Part shown: in pieces, positions 42,050 through 51,176 of the stretch
How positions within the stretch are numbered: position 1 is the first letter of the stretch
How the letters are laid out: each line of letters opens with the position of its first letter
NCBI RefSeq assembly: GCF_046298265.1
Contig: NZ_JBKAHK010000005.1
Coordinates: 62,001 to 126,000 of the forward strand
DNA length: 64,000 nt
Direction: 5' to 3'
Source: Gillisia xinjiangensis
GTDB lineage: Bacteria; Bacteroidota; Bacteroidia; Flavobacteriales; Flavobacteriaceae
Translations under genes and position numbers: made by a program
The notes under the pieces: model-generated
The model's database searches: none
Seen by the model: the letters and a program-made list of their open reading frames with translations, nothing else
What the model was told of the DNA's origin: nothing

Positions 42050-44617
42050 ATGGGTGCCGAAGACAGAAAAAAAGATCGGGAAGAGGAAAAAAATAAAACA
42101 AGTGATAGCTCCCCGAAAAGCACAACCGAAAAAACAAACCCGCTTGAAAATAGAAATACTTCCGATAATGAATCTGTTGAAAACAGAGGAGGATCTATAG
42201 AAAAAAAGGAGTCGAATCAAAAGCCCACGAAAGAAACATTCGGGGAAGAAAAATCTGGGAAAATTTCTGACAAAAGTACACAACAATCGGATAAAACTTC
42301 ACAAAGCCAGGAAAATATAAAAGAGGTATCTGAAGAAAAGGATATGGATATTACTTTAGATAATAAGCCTGATGAGGTGAAAATAAATGTCAATTTAAAA
42401 AAAGGAACCTCACAAGGAAACTCAGGAAATCAGGAAAAACGACAAAAAAAATCTACTGGAGAAAATCAAAAATATTCAGAAAAAGAAACCGAAGAAAAAA
42501 AAGAGATAGAAAAAGAAGAAAACCCTGAACAAGATGAGGAGAGCAAACCTCCTGAGGAAGACGAAAAACATTCAGATAAAAAAGCATCGGGGAAAGAAGA
42601 AAAGCAGAAAGAGCACGATGATCATTCCGCCCAGGAAGAAGACCATAAGGGAAAAAAAAGCGAACACGGGGAACATCATCATAAACATATGCTAAAAGAT
42701 TTTAAAAAGAGATTTTGGTTCTCTCTTATCATAGCCATTCCCATTTTAGCCCTTTCAGAAATGATCCAGACCTGGTTTGGCTATGAATTGGCATTCACGG
42801 GATCTAAATATGTATTGGGCGGGCTTGGGCTCGCTATCTATATTTATGGCGGATGGCCATTCCTTAAGGGAATGAAACGAGAAATCCAGGATCGCTACCC
42901 AGGGATGATGACTCTTATTGCAGTGGCAATTACCGTAGCCTGGGCTTATAGTTTTGCCATAACCCTTGGAATGGAAGGAGTGGATTTTTACTGGGAGTTG
43001 GCAACACTTGTGGTTATAATGCTTCTTGGCCATTGGCTGGAAATGAAATCTATTCTTGGCGCTTCCCGGGCCCTGGAAGAGCTTATGGAATTAATGCCCG
43101 ATACGGCACATAGAATAAAAGAAAACGGTGACACAGAAGAAGTAAAGGTTACTGAACTTAAAAATGGTGACAGAATCCTTATAAAACCCGGGGAAAAGAT
43201 CGCCGCAGACGGCGCCGTGGTTGAAGGAAAATCTTCGGTAAATGAATCCATGCTTACAGGGGAATCAAAACCTGTGGAAAAGAAAAAAGGAGATGAAGTA
43301 ATCGGCGGTGCTGTAAACGAATCAGGCTCTCTTACCGTAGAAATAGAAAGAACCGGGGAGGAATCTTACCTGAACCAGATGGTGGATATGGTGAAGGAAG
43401 CCCAGAAATCAAAATCGAAAACGCAAAGACTGGCAGATAAGGCTGCTTTAATCCTCACCATTGTTGCACTTACAGGAGGACTGGCTACTTTTCTGGTTTG
43501 GTTCCTGGTAATGGAAAGAGAACTGGTTTTTGCAATTGAACGCGCCGTAACAGTCATGATCATAGCCTGTCCTCATGCTCTGGGCCTTGCAATCCCTTTA
43601 GTGGTTGCTATTTCCACTTCAATATCGGCCAAACAAGGTTTGTTGATAAGAAACCGTTCTGCGTTTGAAATGTGCAGGAAACTGGATGTTGTCCTTTTTG
43701 ATAAAACCGGCACCCTTACAAAAGGAGAATTCGGAGTAACCACAATAGAATCTCTGGATGAGGAATGGGATGAAGAAATGGTGCTGACCTGGGTGGCCAG
43801 TGTAGAGAGAAAATCGGAACATCCTTTAGCAGCGGGTATTCTTAAAAAAGCAAAAGAAAAAGACCTTGAACTCCTCGATGTTGAAGATTATGAAAATATT
43901 ACCGGGCAGGGAATAAGATCCAAAATAAACGGGAAAAAAGTAATCATTGCGGGCGGTACTTATTTAAAGGAAAAAAACATACCAACCGATGCAAAACCGG
44001 ATATAAAGGGGACGGTAATTTACCTGGTAGTAGATGATGAACCTAAAGGATATCTCGCTTTAGCCGATGAGGTTAGGGCAGATTCCAAAGAAGCTGTAAA
44101 AACCTTGCATGATAATGATATTGAAGTTTATATGATCACAGGAGACAGCGAGCAGGTTGCCAAAGAAGTAAGTGAGGAATTAGGGATAGAAGGATATTTT
44201 GCAAATGTACTGCCCGAAAAAAAACAGGATAAGATAAAAGAGTTCCAGAAAAAAGGTAAAATAGTGGCTATGACGGGAGACGGAGTAAATGACGCGCCTG
44301 CACTGGCACAGGCAGATGTAGGTATTGCAGTAGGTTCCGGTACCGATGTTGCTGCCGAAACGGCCGATATTATCCTGGCCAATTCCAACCCAAAAGATAT
44401 TGTAAAACTCATTCTTTTTGGGAAAGCCACTTATAACAAAATGATCCAAAACCTGTTTTGGGCCACAGCATATAATATAGTGGCCATACCTTTGGCCGCA
44501 GGAGTATTATATAAACAGGGAATCTTGGTGAATCCTGCCATTGGGGCAATAGTAATGAGTATAAGCACAATAATCGTAGCGGTCAATGCCCAGCTTTTAA
44601 GATATAAACTGAAATGA
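42050..44617 (+). CDS. copB: CopB-type P1B ATPase with long charged N-terminal tail
   Basis: An 855-residue copper/silver-exporting P-type ATPase. The CPH motif (Cys507-Pro-His509) in ACPHALGLAIP marks the CopB (P1B-3) subclass. Asp551 in DKTGT is phosphorylated, and MLTGES, SEHPL and MTGDGVNDAPALAQAD are present. Residues 1 to about 220 are unusual: a low-complexity Lys/Glu/Ser/Asn-rich tail ending in a His-rich stretch (KEHDDHSAQEEDHKG, then EHGEHHHKH) just before the first helix. His tails are normal in CopB but this one is far longer. It follows the Met-rich and SHOCT genes and probably shares their promoter. Confidence 0.92.
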   Translation: MGAEDRKKDREEEKNKTSDSSPKSTTEKTNPLENRNTSDNESVENRGGSIEKKESNQKPTKETFGEEKSGKISDKSTQQSDKTSQSQENIKEVSEEKDMDITLDNKPDEVKINVNLKKGTSQGNSGNQEKRQKKSTGENQKYSEKETEEKKEIEKEENPEQDEESKPPEEDEKHSDKKASGKEEKQKEHDDHSAQEEDHKGKKSEHGEHHHKHMLKDFKKRFWFSLIIAIPILALSEMIQTWFGYELAFTGSKYVLGGLGLAIYIYGGWPFLKGMKREIQDRYPGMMTLIAVAITVAWAYSFAITLGMEGVDFYWELATLVVIMLLGHWLEMKSILGASRALEELMELMPDTAHRIKENGDTEEVKVTELKNGDRILIKPGEKIAADGAVVEGKSSVNESMLTGESKPVEKKKGDEVIGGAVNESGSLTVEIERTGEESYLNQMVDMVKEAQKSKSKTQRLADKAALILTIVALTGGLATFLVWFLVMERELVFAIERAVTVMIIACPHALGLAIPLVVAISTSISAKQGLLIRNRSAFEMCRKLDVVLFDKTGTLTKGEFGVTTIESLDEEWDEEMVLTWVASVERKSEHPLAAGILKKAKEKDLELLDVEDYENITGQGIRSKINGKKVIIAGGTYLKEKNIPTDAKPDIKGTVIYLVVDDEPKGYLALADEVRADSKEAVKTLHDNDIEVYMITGDSEQVAKEVSEELGIEGYFANVLPEKKQDKIKEFQKKGKIVAMTGDGVNDAPALAQADVGIAVGSGTDVAAETADIILANSNPKDIVKLILFGKATYNKMIQNLFWATAYNIVAIPLAAGVLYKQGILVNPAIGAIVMSISTIIVAVNAQLLRYKLK

Positions 44618-44882
44618 AAAGGTAGTGCAAAGGATGAGGTTTTTGGCTGTTTTTCATGAAACAGGAAATGAAAAATTGTTTAGAATTCTGACTCCCGGAT
44701 TTTTAACAATACCCCCAAATTATAACAAGAGGCACTTTGGACATAACCAAATACCTGGTTTTTGTTCCTGATGTCAATTTTGATTTTAACTGAATGTACC
44801 TGCGCGTAATAGTTGCTGCTGCATTTAGAAATATAAATTAATCCCCCTCTAATTCATATTATTAACAATAAAAACAGAAACC

Positions 44883-45641
44883 ATGAAAAGAGTAGAAAAC
44901 AAAGTTGTAATCGTAACCGGCGGTGCATTAGGCATTGGTCGCGAGACCTGTATCTTGCTGGCAAAAGAAAATGCAAAAGTAGCAGTAACAGATATTCTTG
45001 ACCAGGAAGGTGAGGAATTGGTTGCAGAAATTAAAAAATCAGGTGGAGTTGCAAAATACTGGCACCTTGATGTATCTGATGAAAAAGAAGTTGAAAAGGT
45101 GTATGCTGAAGTAGCCAAAGAATTTGGAAAACTTGATGCAACCATAAATAATGCGGGAATAGCAGGTGTGGACAAACCAACTCATGAATTAACTGAAAAT
45201 GAATGGGATGCGGTTATGGATGTGAACGTAAAAGGCGTTTTCTTCTGCACCAAGCATGCAATTTCTCATATGCAAAAAACAGGCGGAGGAAGTATCGTCA
45301 ATCTTTCTTCAATCTATGGGATAATTGGGGCCGGGGATATCCCTCATTATCATGCTTCCAAAGGTGCCGTTAGATTGATGTCTAAAAATGATGCATTGAT
45401 TTATGCAAAAGATAAAATAAGAGTGAACTCGGTACACCCGGGATTTATATGGACCCCGTTGGTAGAAGAATTTGGTAAAGATGTTCCGGATTTCAGAGAA
45501 AACCTGGATAGCCTTCATCCTATAGGACATGTTGGAGAACCAATTGATATTGCATACGGAATACTTTATCTTGTATCTGATGAATCAAAATTCGTTACCG
45601 GAAGTGAATTAGTTATAGATGGTGGTTACACGTGTAAATAA
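44883..45641 (+). CDS. short-chain dehydrogenase/reductase
   Basis: A 252-residue classical SDR with VTGGALGIG at 11-18, NNAG at 89-92, Ser142/143 in LSSIYG, and Tyr156/Lys160 in YHASK. FVTGSELVIDGGYT closes the protein as in glucose-1-dehydrogenase and cyclohexanol dehydrogenase types. It lies 265 bp behind the CopB gene and is likely a separate unit. Substrate unknown. Confidence 0.9.
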   Translation: MKRVENKVVIVTGGALGIGRETCILLAKENAKVAVTDILDQEGEELVAEIKKSGGVAKYWHLDVSDEKEVEKVYAEVAKEFGKLDATINNAGIAGVDKPTHELTENEWDAVMDVNVKGVFFCTKHAISHMQKTGGGSIVNLSSIYGIIGAGDIPHYHASKGAVRLMSKNDALIYAKDKIRVNSVHPGFIWTPLVEEFGKDVPDFRENLDSLHPIGHVGEPIDIAYGILYLVSDESKFVTGSELVIDGGYTCK

Positions 45642-45764
45642 TATTAAGAATATTTCGGCATGAATTAGAAATCCCCTTCTGACTGAATTTGTGAATAACC
45701 TTTTGCCGGATATTCTAGCAGGCCTGTTTAAAATCATACTTTTGGCTCCCTAAAAAATAATGAT

Positions 45765-46283
45765 ATGAGTGCAACTTGGTATGAATGTAAGGTGAAATAC
45801 AGAAAAACACACGAAACAGGCGAGCAAAAAGTGACAACAGATACCTATTTGTTAGATGCGGTATCTTATACAGAAGCAGAAGCCAGAATTAGCGAAGAGA
45901 TGACTGCTTATACAAGCGAAGATTTCAGGATCATGAATATAAAAGTCGCTAACTTTTCAGAGGTTCATCCATTCGAAAATTCCGATCGTTGGTTTAAATC
46001 AAAGGTTTCCCTGGTAGCACTGGATGAAGAAAGCGGGAAGGAAAAGAAAACCAATGTATATTTGCTGGTGCAGGCCAATGATGTTAAAGAGGCCTTTGAA
46101 AATACCACCGAAGCTATGCAAAGTACAATGGGAGATTACACGATTCCATCTATTACAGAATCCCCCATTTTAGACGTATTTCCATATTTCTCTGGGGAAG
46201 AAGATCCCTTAGAGGAATTTAAGGTGATAGATACTTCTGAAAAATTAGAAGAAGAAAAATCAGAAGAAACCGAAGCGGTCTGA
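45765..46283 (+). CDS. DUF4494 family protein
   Basis: A 172-residue soluble protein with two similar beta-rich halves (WYECKVKYRK and WFKSKVSLVA), the pattern of the Bacteroidota family DUF4494. The C-terminus is acidic (EKLEEEKSEETEAV). Function unknown. A strong terminator follows at once. Confidence 0.8.
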   Translation: MSATWYECKVKYRKTHETGEQKVTTDTYLLDAVSYTEAEARISEEMTAYTSEDFRIMNIKVANFSEVHPFENSDRWFKSKVSLVALDEESGKEKKTNVYLLVQANDVKEAFENTTEAMQSTMGDYTIPSITESPILDVFPYFSGEEDPLEEFKVIDTSEKLEEEKSEETEAV

Positions 46284-46305
46284 TTTTCAAACAAAATTAA
46301 TTAGT

Positions 46306-46338
46306 AAAAAAACACCTCTTGATTAGGAGGTGTTTTTT
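46306..46338 (+). terminator. intrinsic terminator after the DUF4494 gene
   Basis: AACACCTC pairs with GAGGTGTT around an 8-nt loop, flanked by A-run and T-run. Confidence 0.85.
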
Positions 46339-46443
46339 AGGATCAAGCCAAAATGATTTGGGCTATGCAAAAATATTGGATAAACTATAAAGGAAAAGAA
46401 AACCGATTTAAGAAAAGTCCCGATTAAACGAACATCCATTTAA

Positions 46444-48510
46444 ATGAACAAGAAAATAGTTTTCCCCGCCTTTTTCCCTACCAGGCTCAAAGAAATAGTT
46501 CGATCGTTTGCACTTTTATCAATTCTTTGGTTATTGCTAATTCTCACGGTACGTTTACTGGAACTGGTTATCAATCAATATAATCACCCTGTACAATCAG
46601 ATTTACTATCATTATTGGGATGGAGCTGGTATGCAGATTTTATATTTTGGGCAGATTATATACTGATTTGTTTACCGGGATTTTTGCTGATTGGTTTCCT
46701 GTCATTAAAGGCAGCCAAAATTTTCTTCAAGGTCTTAATAAGCCTTTTTATTTTTACCCATATTTTGCTTATCAGTTACTTCAATACTTCTTTGGTATTG
46801 CTGGGGGGTGATTTATTTAGTTATTCAAGAGCCGACATAATTCATACAGTAGGAGCTTCCGGGGGGGTAAATTTTCTTTCCATCATTATTCTTTCGGGAA
46901 CTTTGTTATTGACTGTAATGTTCCTGATGCTGGTTCCAAAGAAAATAAAATTGAATATTTATGTTTCAGTTTTGGTAATTCTTTTCCCACTGGGAGCCTT
47001 TTTCCTTGAAATAACTAATACGCCAATGCTGGAATCGGATTTTACTGAAAACCTTATCACCAATAAATCCGGTCACTTCTATAAATCTGTCTACACCCAT
47101 TATAATCCGGAAGTTTATGAAATTGATATTTATTCAAATTCATATATAGGAACCTATCATAACAATTACAGTGAAGCAATTTTTTTTGAATATGTAGATG
47201 AAGAAAACTTCCCGTTTTTGCACAAAGTAGTCGGGAAAGACGTTCTAACTCCTTTCTTTGAACCTGGAGAAAAAAAACCTGATATTGTAATAATACTGGT
47301 AGAAGGTTTGGGCAGATCTTTTTCAAATTCAGGAGCTAATCTTGGTAGTTTTACTCCGTTTCTGGATTCTCTTTCAACAAAAGGTTTGTACTGGAAAAAT
47401 TTCATGAGTAATGGAGGTAGAACTTTTGCAGTGTTACCTTCAATTTTAGGCTCCCTGCCCTTCGGTGAGAATGGATTTATGGCTCTTTCCAGCAAAATGC
47501 CACAACAGCACTCCCTCATAAATCTACTGGCTTACAATGGATACAGAACCTCATTTTATTATGGAGGAGACTCAGATTTTGACAATATGAGAGAATATCT
47601 TGAACTGAATAAAATTGATGTTATTCAGGATCTAGAATCATTTTCCAATGGTTATAAAAAGCTTCCGGCAAAAAATGGGTTTTCCTGGGGGTATAATGAT
47701 AAAGAGATCTTCCGAAATTATTTAAATACCAAACTTGATGATTCAACTGGCAAACCAGAACTCAATATTCTGCTTACCATTGCAAGTCACAGCCCTTTTG
47801 TAACAGATGAAAAGCAAAAATATTCAGCATTATTTGAAAATAGGATGGAATTGCTTCAATTTGATGAAGAAAGGAAAAAGAGATATAGAAATTATAAGGA
47901 TCAATATTCAAGCGTATTATATGCAGATGATGCTGTGAGAAGTTTTTTTAGATCTTATAAAAAAAGAAAGGACTTTTCGAATACTATTTTTATCATCACA
48001 GGGGATCACAGGATTCCCGAAATTCCTATGAGTTCCAAAATTGACAGGTATCATGTGCCTCTTATTATCTATTCCCCTTTGCTAAAGCGCACTGCCGAAA
48101 TTGCCTCTGTTTCTTCACATCTTGATGTCGCTCCAAGTTTGTTTTCCTTTTTAAAAAGCAATTACAATATAAAATTTCCAGAGGTGAACAGTTTTATTGG
48201 ACACGGCTTGGATACTACAAGAGGCTTTCAAAATATCCATAAAATTCCCCTGATGCAGACAAAATCAGCATTTATTGATTTTGTTATGGGAGAATATCAT
48301 TTGAACGGAAAAGAACTTTATCAATTGAATTCAAATTTAGGAGAAAGCAGGATCATAAATAATGAGAAAAAGGAACAAATGTTAAAGGCTTTCAATGACT
48401 TCAAAATAAAGAATAAAAAAATGGAAGAAGGTGCAAAATTACTTCCGGATTCTATAATGCTAAAATATTCTGAACAAAGGGAAGTTAAAGGCTACCGGAA
48501 TACTCATTAA
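46444..48510 (+). CDS. LTA synthase-like sulfatase-fold membrane protein
   Basis: A 688-residue protein with five N-terminal membrane helices (to about residue 190) and an extracytoplasmic sulfatase-fold domain. DIVIILVEGLGRS gives the metal Glu, GGRTFAVLPSILGSLP the nucleophile Thr, and TGDHR the late metal site. Gram-negative members transfer phosphoglycerol or phosphoethanolamine to glycans or lipids. The last 26 bp overlap the convergent gene behind it. Confidence 0.88.
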   Translation: MNKKIVFPAFFPTRLKEIVRSFALLSILWLLLILTVRLLELVINQYNHPVQSDLLSLLGWSWYADFIFWADYILICLPGFLLIGFLSLKAAKIFFKVLISLFIFTHILLISYFNTSLVLLGGDLFSYSRADIIHTVGASGGVNFLSIIILSGTLLLTVMFLMLVPKKIKLNIYVSVLVILFPLGAFFLEITNTPMLESDFTENLITNKSGHFYKSVYTHYNPEVYEIDIYSNSYIGTYHNNYSEAIFFEYVDEENFPFLHKVVGKDVLTPFFEPGEKKPDIVIILVEGLGRSFSNSGANLGSFTPFLDSLSTKGLYWKNFMSNGGRTFAVLPSILGSLPFGENGFMALSSKMPQQHSLINLLAYNGYRTSFYYGGDSDFDNMREYLELNKIDVIQDLESFSNGYKKLPAKNGFSWGYNDKEIFRNYLNTKLDDSTGKPELNILLTIASHSPFVTDEKQKYSALFENRMELLQFDEERKKRYRNYKDQYSSVLYADDAVRSFFRSYKKRKDFSNTIFIITGDHRIPEIPMSSKIDRYHVPLIIYSPLLKRTAEIASVSSHLDVAPSLFSFLKSNYNIKFPEVNSFIGHGLDTTRGFQNIHKIPLMQTKSAFIDFVMGEYHLNGKELYQLNSNLGESRIINNEKKEQMLKAFNDFKIKNKKMEEGAKLLPDSIMLKYSEQREVKGYRNTH

Positions 48511-49639
48511 GGATTTCGCTCAGTAACGGCCTGTAAAATTTCCAAAAGAAACTTTCCCGTTCCAAAGGAATTCCTTCATCATAAAATAATCCCCGGAAGA
48601 AGTCAATACCCTTAAAGTAAGATAAAGTTAAATTGACAGGATTATCACTGAAATCTCCTGAAAAGTAGTAGAAACTGTAATCTTTACTTTTATTTCTCGT
48701 TACCGCTGGAAATTTTGTGGGAATACCAAATTTCTTCATTTCCATCAATCCTTCTGCTGTAGTATTTATTTCAAAGGAAGAAATAGTCTCATTGGCACTT
48801 TGATCAGAAATAATTACATCAAACCAAAATGGATATTTGATCTTTTCAGGAAGGGAAAATCTTGAAGTTCCAAATTCCCCGGTAACAATGTAGGGCAAAG
48901 GATCGATAAGATGTGTGCCTTCTTCAAGTATTAAAACCTGTTCATTATCATTTACAAAAGCAATCCCGGATTTTTTAAAGGGCCATTGGTTGTTGTGGTT
49001 CTTTTTGTAATTATTGATTAGCCACGGCGGAAGTTCTTTATTTATGTTTGGGTCAAGGATTTCAAAGTATCTGGCAGTCCACCCCGTCCATTTCATTTTA
49101 AACATTTTTTCAAATACTTTCCTGGTATTTTGAGTGGTTGGAGAGCCTATCGTATTAAATTCGGTTATAATAAGTTTATGCTTTTCCTTCATCAATTTAA
49201 GGAATTCAATATCATTAAGGCTCAGGCCGCCATATAACATTCCGGAGCGCTCATTAATATTTCCTTGTGTAAACCACTCACTGTTATAAATACCATAAGT
49301 ATCTGTGAAGTAAACCAGATCTGCATCTTTACTTAATTGCTCCAACTGAACAGCGGTAAATCTTTCCAGGCCTTTCAACTGAAATTTTTCATTTTCTAAT
49401 GGAAAGAAACCATAATAATCTTCAGCGATCCTGTATGGTTTGGTTGATGTCTTTGTGAATTTTTCCTGATTGAGAACCCAGTGAAGGGAACTATGTCCCT
49501 GACTTTCTGAATTTAAAACTGTTTTATCAATTATTGCGGCTACCAATATTGTGTTTGGAGAAACAAACCATGTTAACCACATTAAAAACGGAATGAATAT
49601 TATGAGAGCAAGGGTTGAAAAAATGATTTTGCGTGCCAC
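48485..49639 (-). CDS. membrane-anchored protein of unknown function
   Basis: A 384-residue protein with one N-terminal hydrophobic segment (about 5-25) and a large domain likely in the periplasm. It has no cysteine pattern and no motif I know; stretches such as DADLVYFTDTYGIYN and LIITEFNTIGSP look like a Rossmann-type beta-alpha fold. It shares a base with the YaiO-type gene (49639), so the two are co-translated. With the convergent LTA-synthase-like gene it suggests an envelope-glycan function. Confidence 0.65.
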   Translation of the reverse strand: MARKIIFSTLALIIFIPFLMWLTWFVSPNTILVAAIIDKTVLNSESQGHSSLHWVLNQEKFTKTSTKPYRIAEDYYGFFPLENEKFQLKGLERFTAVQLEQLSKDADLVYFTDTYGIYNSEWFTQGNINERSGMLYGGLSLNDIEFLKLMKEKHKLIITEFNTIGSPTTQNTRKVFEKMFKMKWTGWTARYFEILDPNINKELPPWLINNYKKNHNNQWPFKKSGIAFVNDNEQVLILEEGTHLIDPLPYIVTGEFGTSRFSLPEKIKYPFWFDVIISDQSANETISSFEINTTAEGLMEMKKFGIPTKFPAVTRNKSKDYSFYYFSGDFSDNPVNLTLSYFKGIDFFRGLFYDEGIPLERESFFWKFYRPLLSEILNEYSGSL

Positions 49640-50916
49640 TAAAATCTCTTGTTATATCCAATTCCTAAAGTATATTGATTTCCTTTTGTATCCTGAAGAT
49701 ATTCTTGTCTTTCCATTGCCGCTTCAATAAAAATTATATTGGTAGTATTAAACGATTTCCGGTAACCAAGAAAGATATTATTGGATTTTAATTTATAAGT
49801 TTCCCCGTTGTTAAAAAGAATGTTGTTTGTTTGGTTATCAGGAGATAATCCAGTACCAATTCCAAAACTCAAAAAATCATCTGCTCCGGCTAAATAATAC
49901 CTCACATTTAAGGAAAAAGATTGTGAGACTGAACTGTTGGAAGGAGTTAAATAAGTCCTGAAATTAAACCAGAAATTGCTGTAATATTTCCCTAATGAAG
50001 CTGTGTAGATCCAGGTCTCATCTGAAAATTTCAGCATTCGGAATCCAGCTTCAGCTTCCAAAGCCCAAGGCAAATTTGCATAAAGGGAGAAGCCTGCACG
50101 ATATTTGGGAAATATTCCATCCTTATTGGAAAATCCACCGCTTATATATGCATAGAACACATCAGAAATACGTGGATATGCATCAAGTTCAAACTGTGCT
50201 CCATTTGAATTGAAGCGGTTGGCATAATTAAATCTTGCTGTAACCGATCCAAATTTGGTTTGCCGGCCGTAATTAATACTTGAAAGGTGCCATGGATCAT
50301 CAAAACGTTTATCAAAATAAACAAAATCATAGGTAACTCCTATTTGATTTACCGATGAAGAATTTTTAATTTTTTCCTTGAATGCCCTAGCTTCAGAAAG
50401 ATTTGGCTTCAATTTTAATAATTTGTCTATTGCTACATTTGCTTCTGAAAATTCCTTTAAATCGTTATGAATTTTTGCCTTCAGAAACAATAGATCTTTG
50501 GATTCCGGATGAAATTCCAGTCCTTCATTGACCAGAAACTTTGCTTTTTCTGAATTATCATTCCAGTATTCTAAACTTGCATATGCAAAAGAACCATCTT
50601 CATGGCCTTTGTTCTTTTCGAGAACTTTTTGAAATTCAACACGAGCACTATCTACTTTATTTGTCCAGGTGTAGACCCTGCCTAAAAAGATTCTGATACC
50701 TGCATAATCCGGGCTTTTTTCAAGAGCAGCTTTTGCTAAGGAAATTGCTTTAGGATAATTATCTTCATCAAAAGCAGCCTTTCTTGCATTTATAAAAAGT
50801 TCATCTGAGGTTAAATTTTCCTGAGCCTGAAGCGTTTGCAGAGAAAGAGATGTTACAAAAAATAAAAAATAGAAAATATATTTTCTATTTAACAGGAGGC
50901 GGTGTGTAGGTATCAC
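49639..50916 (-). CDS. YaiO-family outer membrane protein with TPR N-terminus
   Basis: A 425-residue protein. The signal peptide ends near LQAQ (residue 31), TPR-like helices follow (about 35-190), then a C-terminal beta barrel of the YaiO type that ends in Phe (YTLGIGYNKRF). The start is GTG at 50916, the only good start before the signal peptide. TPR-barrel proteins of this type often export or anchor polysaccharide. It is coupled to the unknown protein downstream and divergent from nirK. Confidence 0.82.
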   Translation of the reverse strand: MIPTHRLLLNRKYIFYFLFFVTSLSLQTLQAQENLTSDELFINARKAAFDEDNYPKAISLAKAALEKSPDYAGIRIFLGRVYTWTNKVDSARVEFQKVLEKNKGHEDGSFAYASLEYWNDNSEKAKFLVNEGLEFHPESKDLLFLKAKIHNDLKEFSEANVAIDKLLKLKPNLSEARAFKEKIKNSSSVNQIGVTYDFVYFDKRFDDPWHLSSINYGRQTKFGSVTARFNYANRFNSNGAQFELDAYPRISDVFYAYISGGFSNKDGIFPKYRAGFSLYANLPWALEAEAGFRMLKFSDETWIYTASLGKYYSNFWFNFRTYLTPSNSSVSQSFSLNVRYYLAGADDFLSFGIGTGLSPDNQTNNILFNNGETYKLKSNNIFLGYRKSFNTTNIIFIEAAMERQEYLQDTKGNQYTLGIGYNKRF

Positions 50917-51140
50917 AAATAGAGATTAGGGGTTGACCCGGTGTAAAGGGTATTCAGATAAAAGCTACTTCAATAAAAAATAAAGATAAAAATTTTTTAA
51001 TCCCTTGCAAGAAAATTCTGAAAAGTTAAATTGGCGAAATTATAATTTAACTTTTTGAAAAATAGAAGAAAATTAATTTGATCCAAAAACTGACCTTAAT
51101 CATATTTTAATCGGACAAATTTGTATTTTTTTGTGTCATA

Positions 51141-51176
51141 ATTAAAACCCAAACCAATATTAAAACCCAAACCAAT
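51141..51176 (+). repeat. perfect 18-bp tandem duplication at the nirK start
   Basis: ATTAAAACCCAAACCAAT occurs twice in direct succession. The second copy ends with the first two bases of the nirK start codon, so the duplication moves the promoter 18 bp away from the start. Confidence 0.85.
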
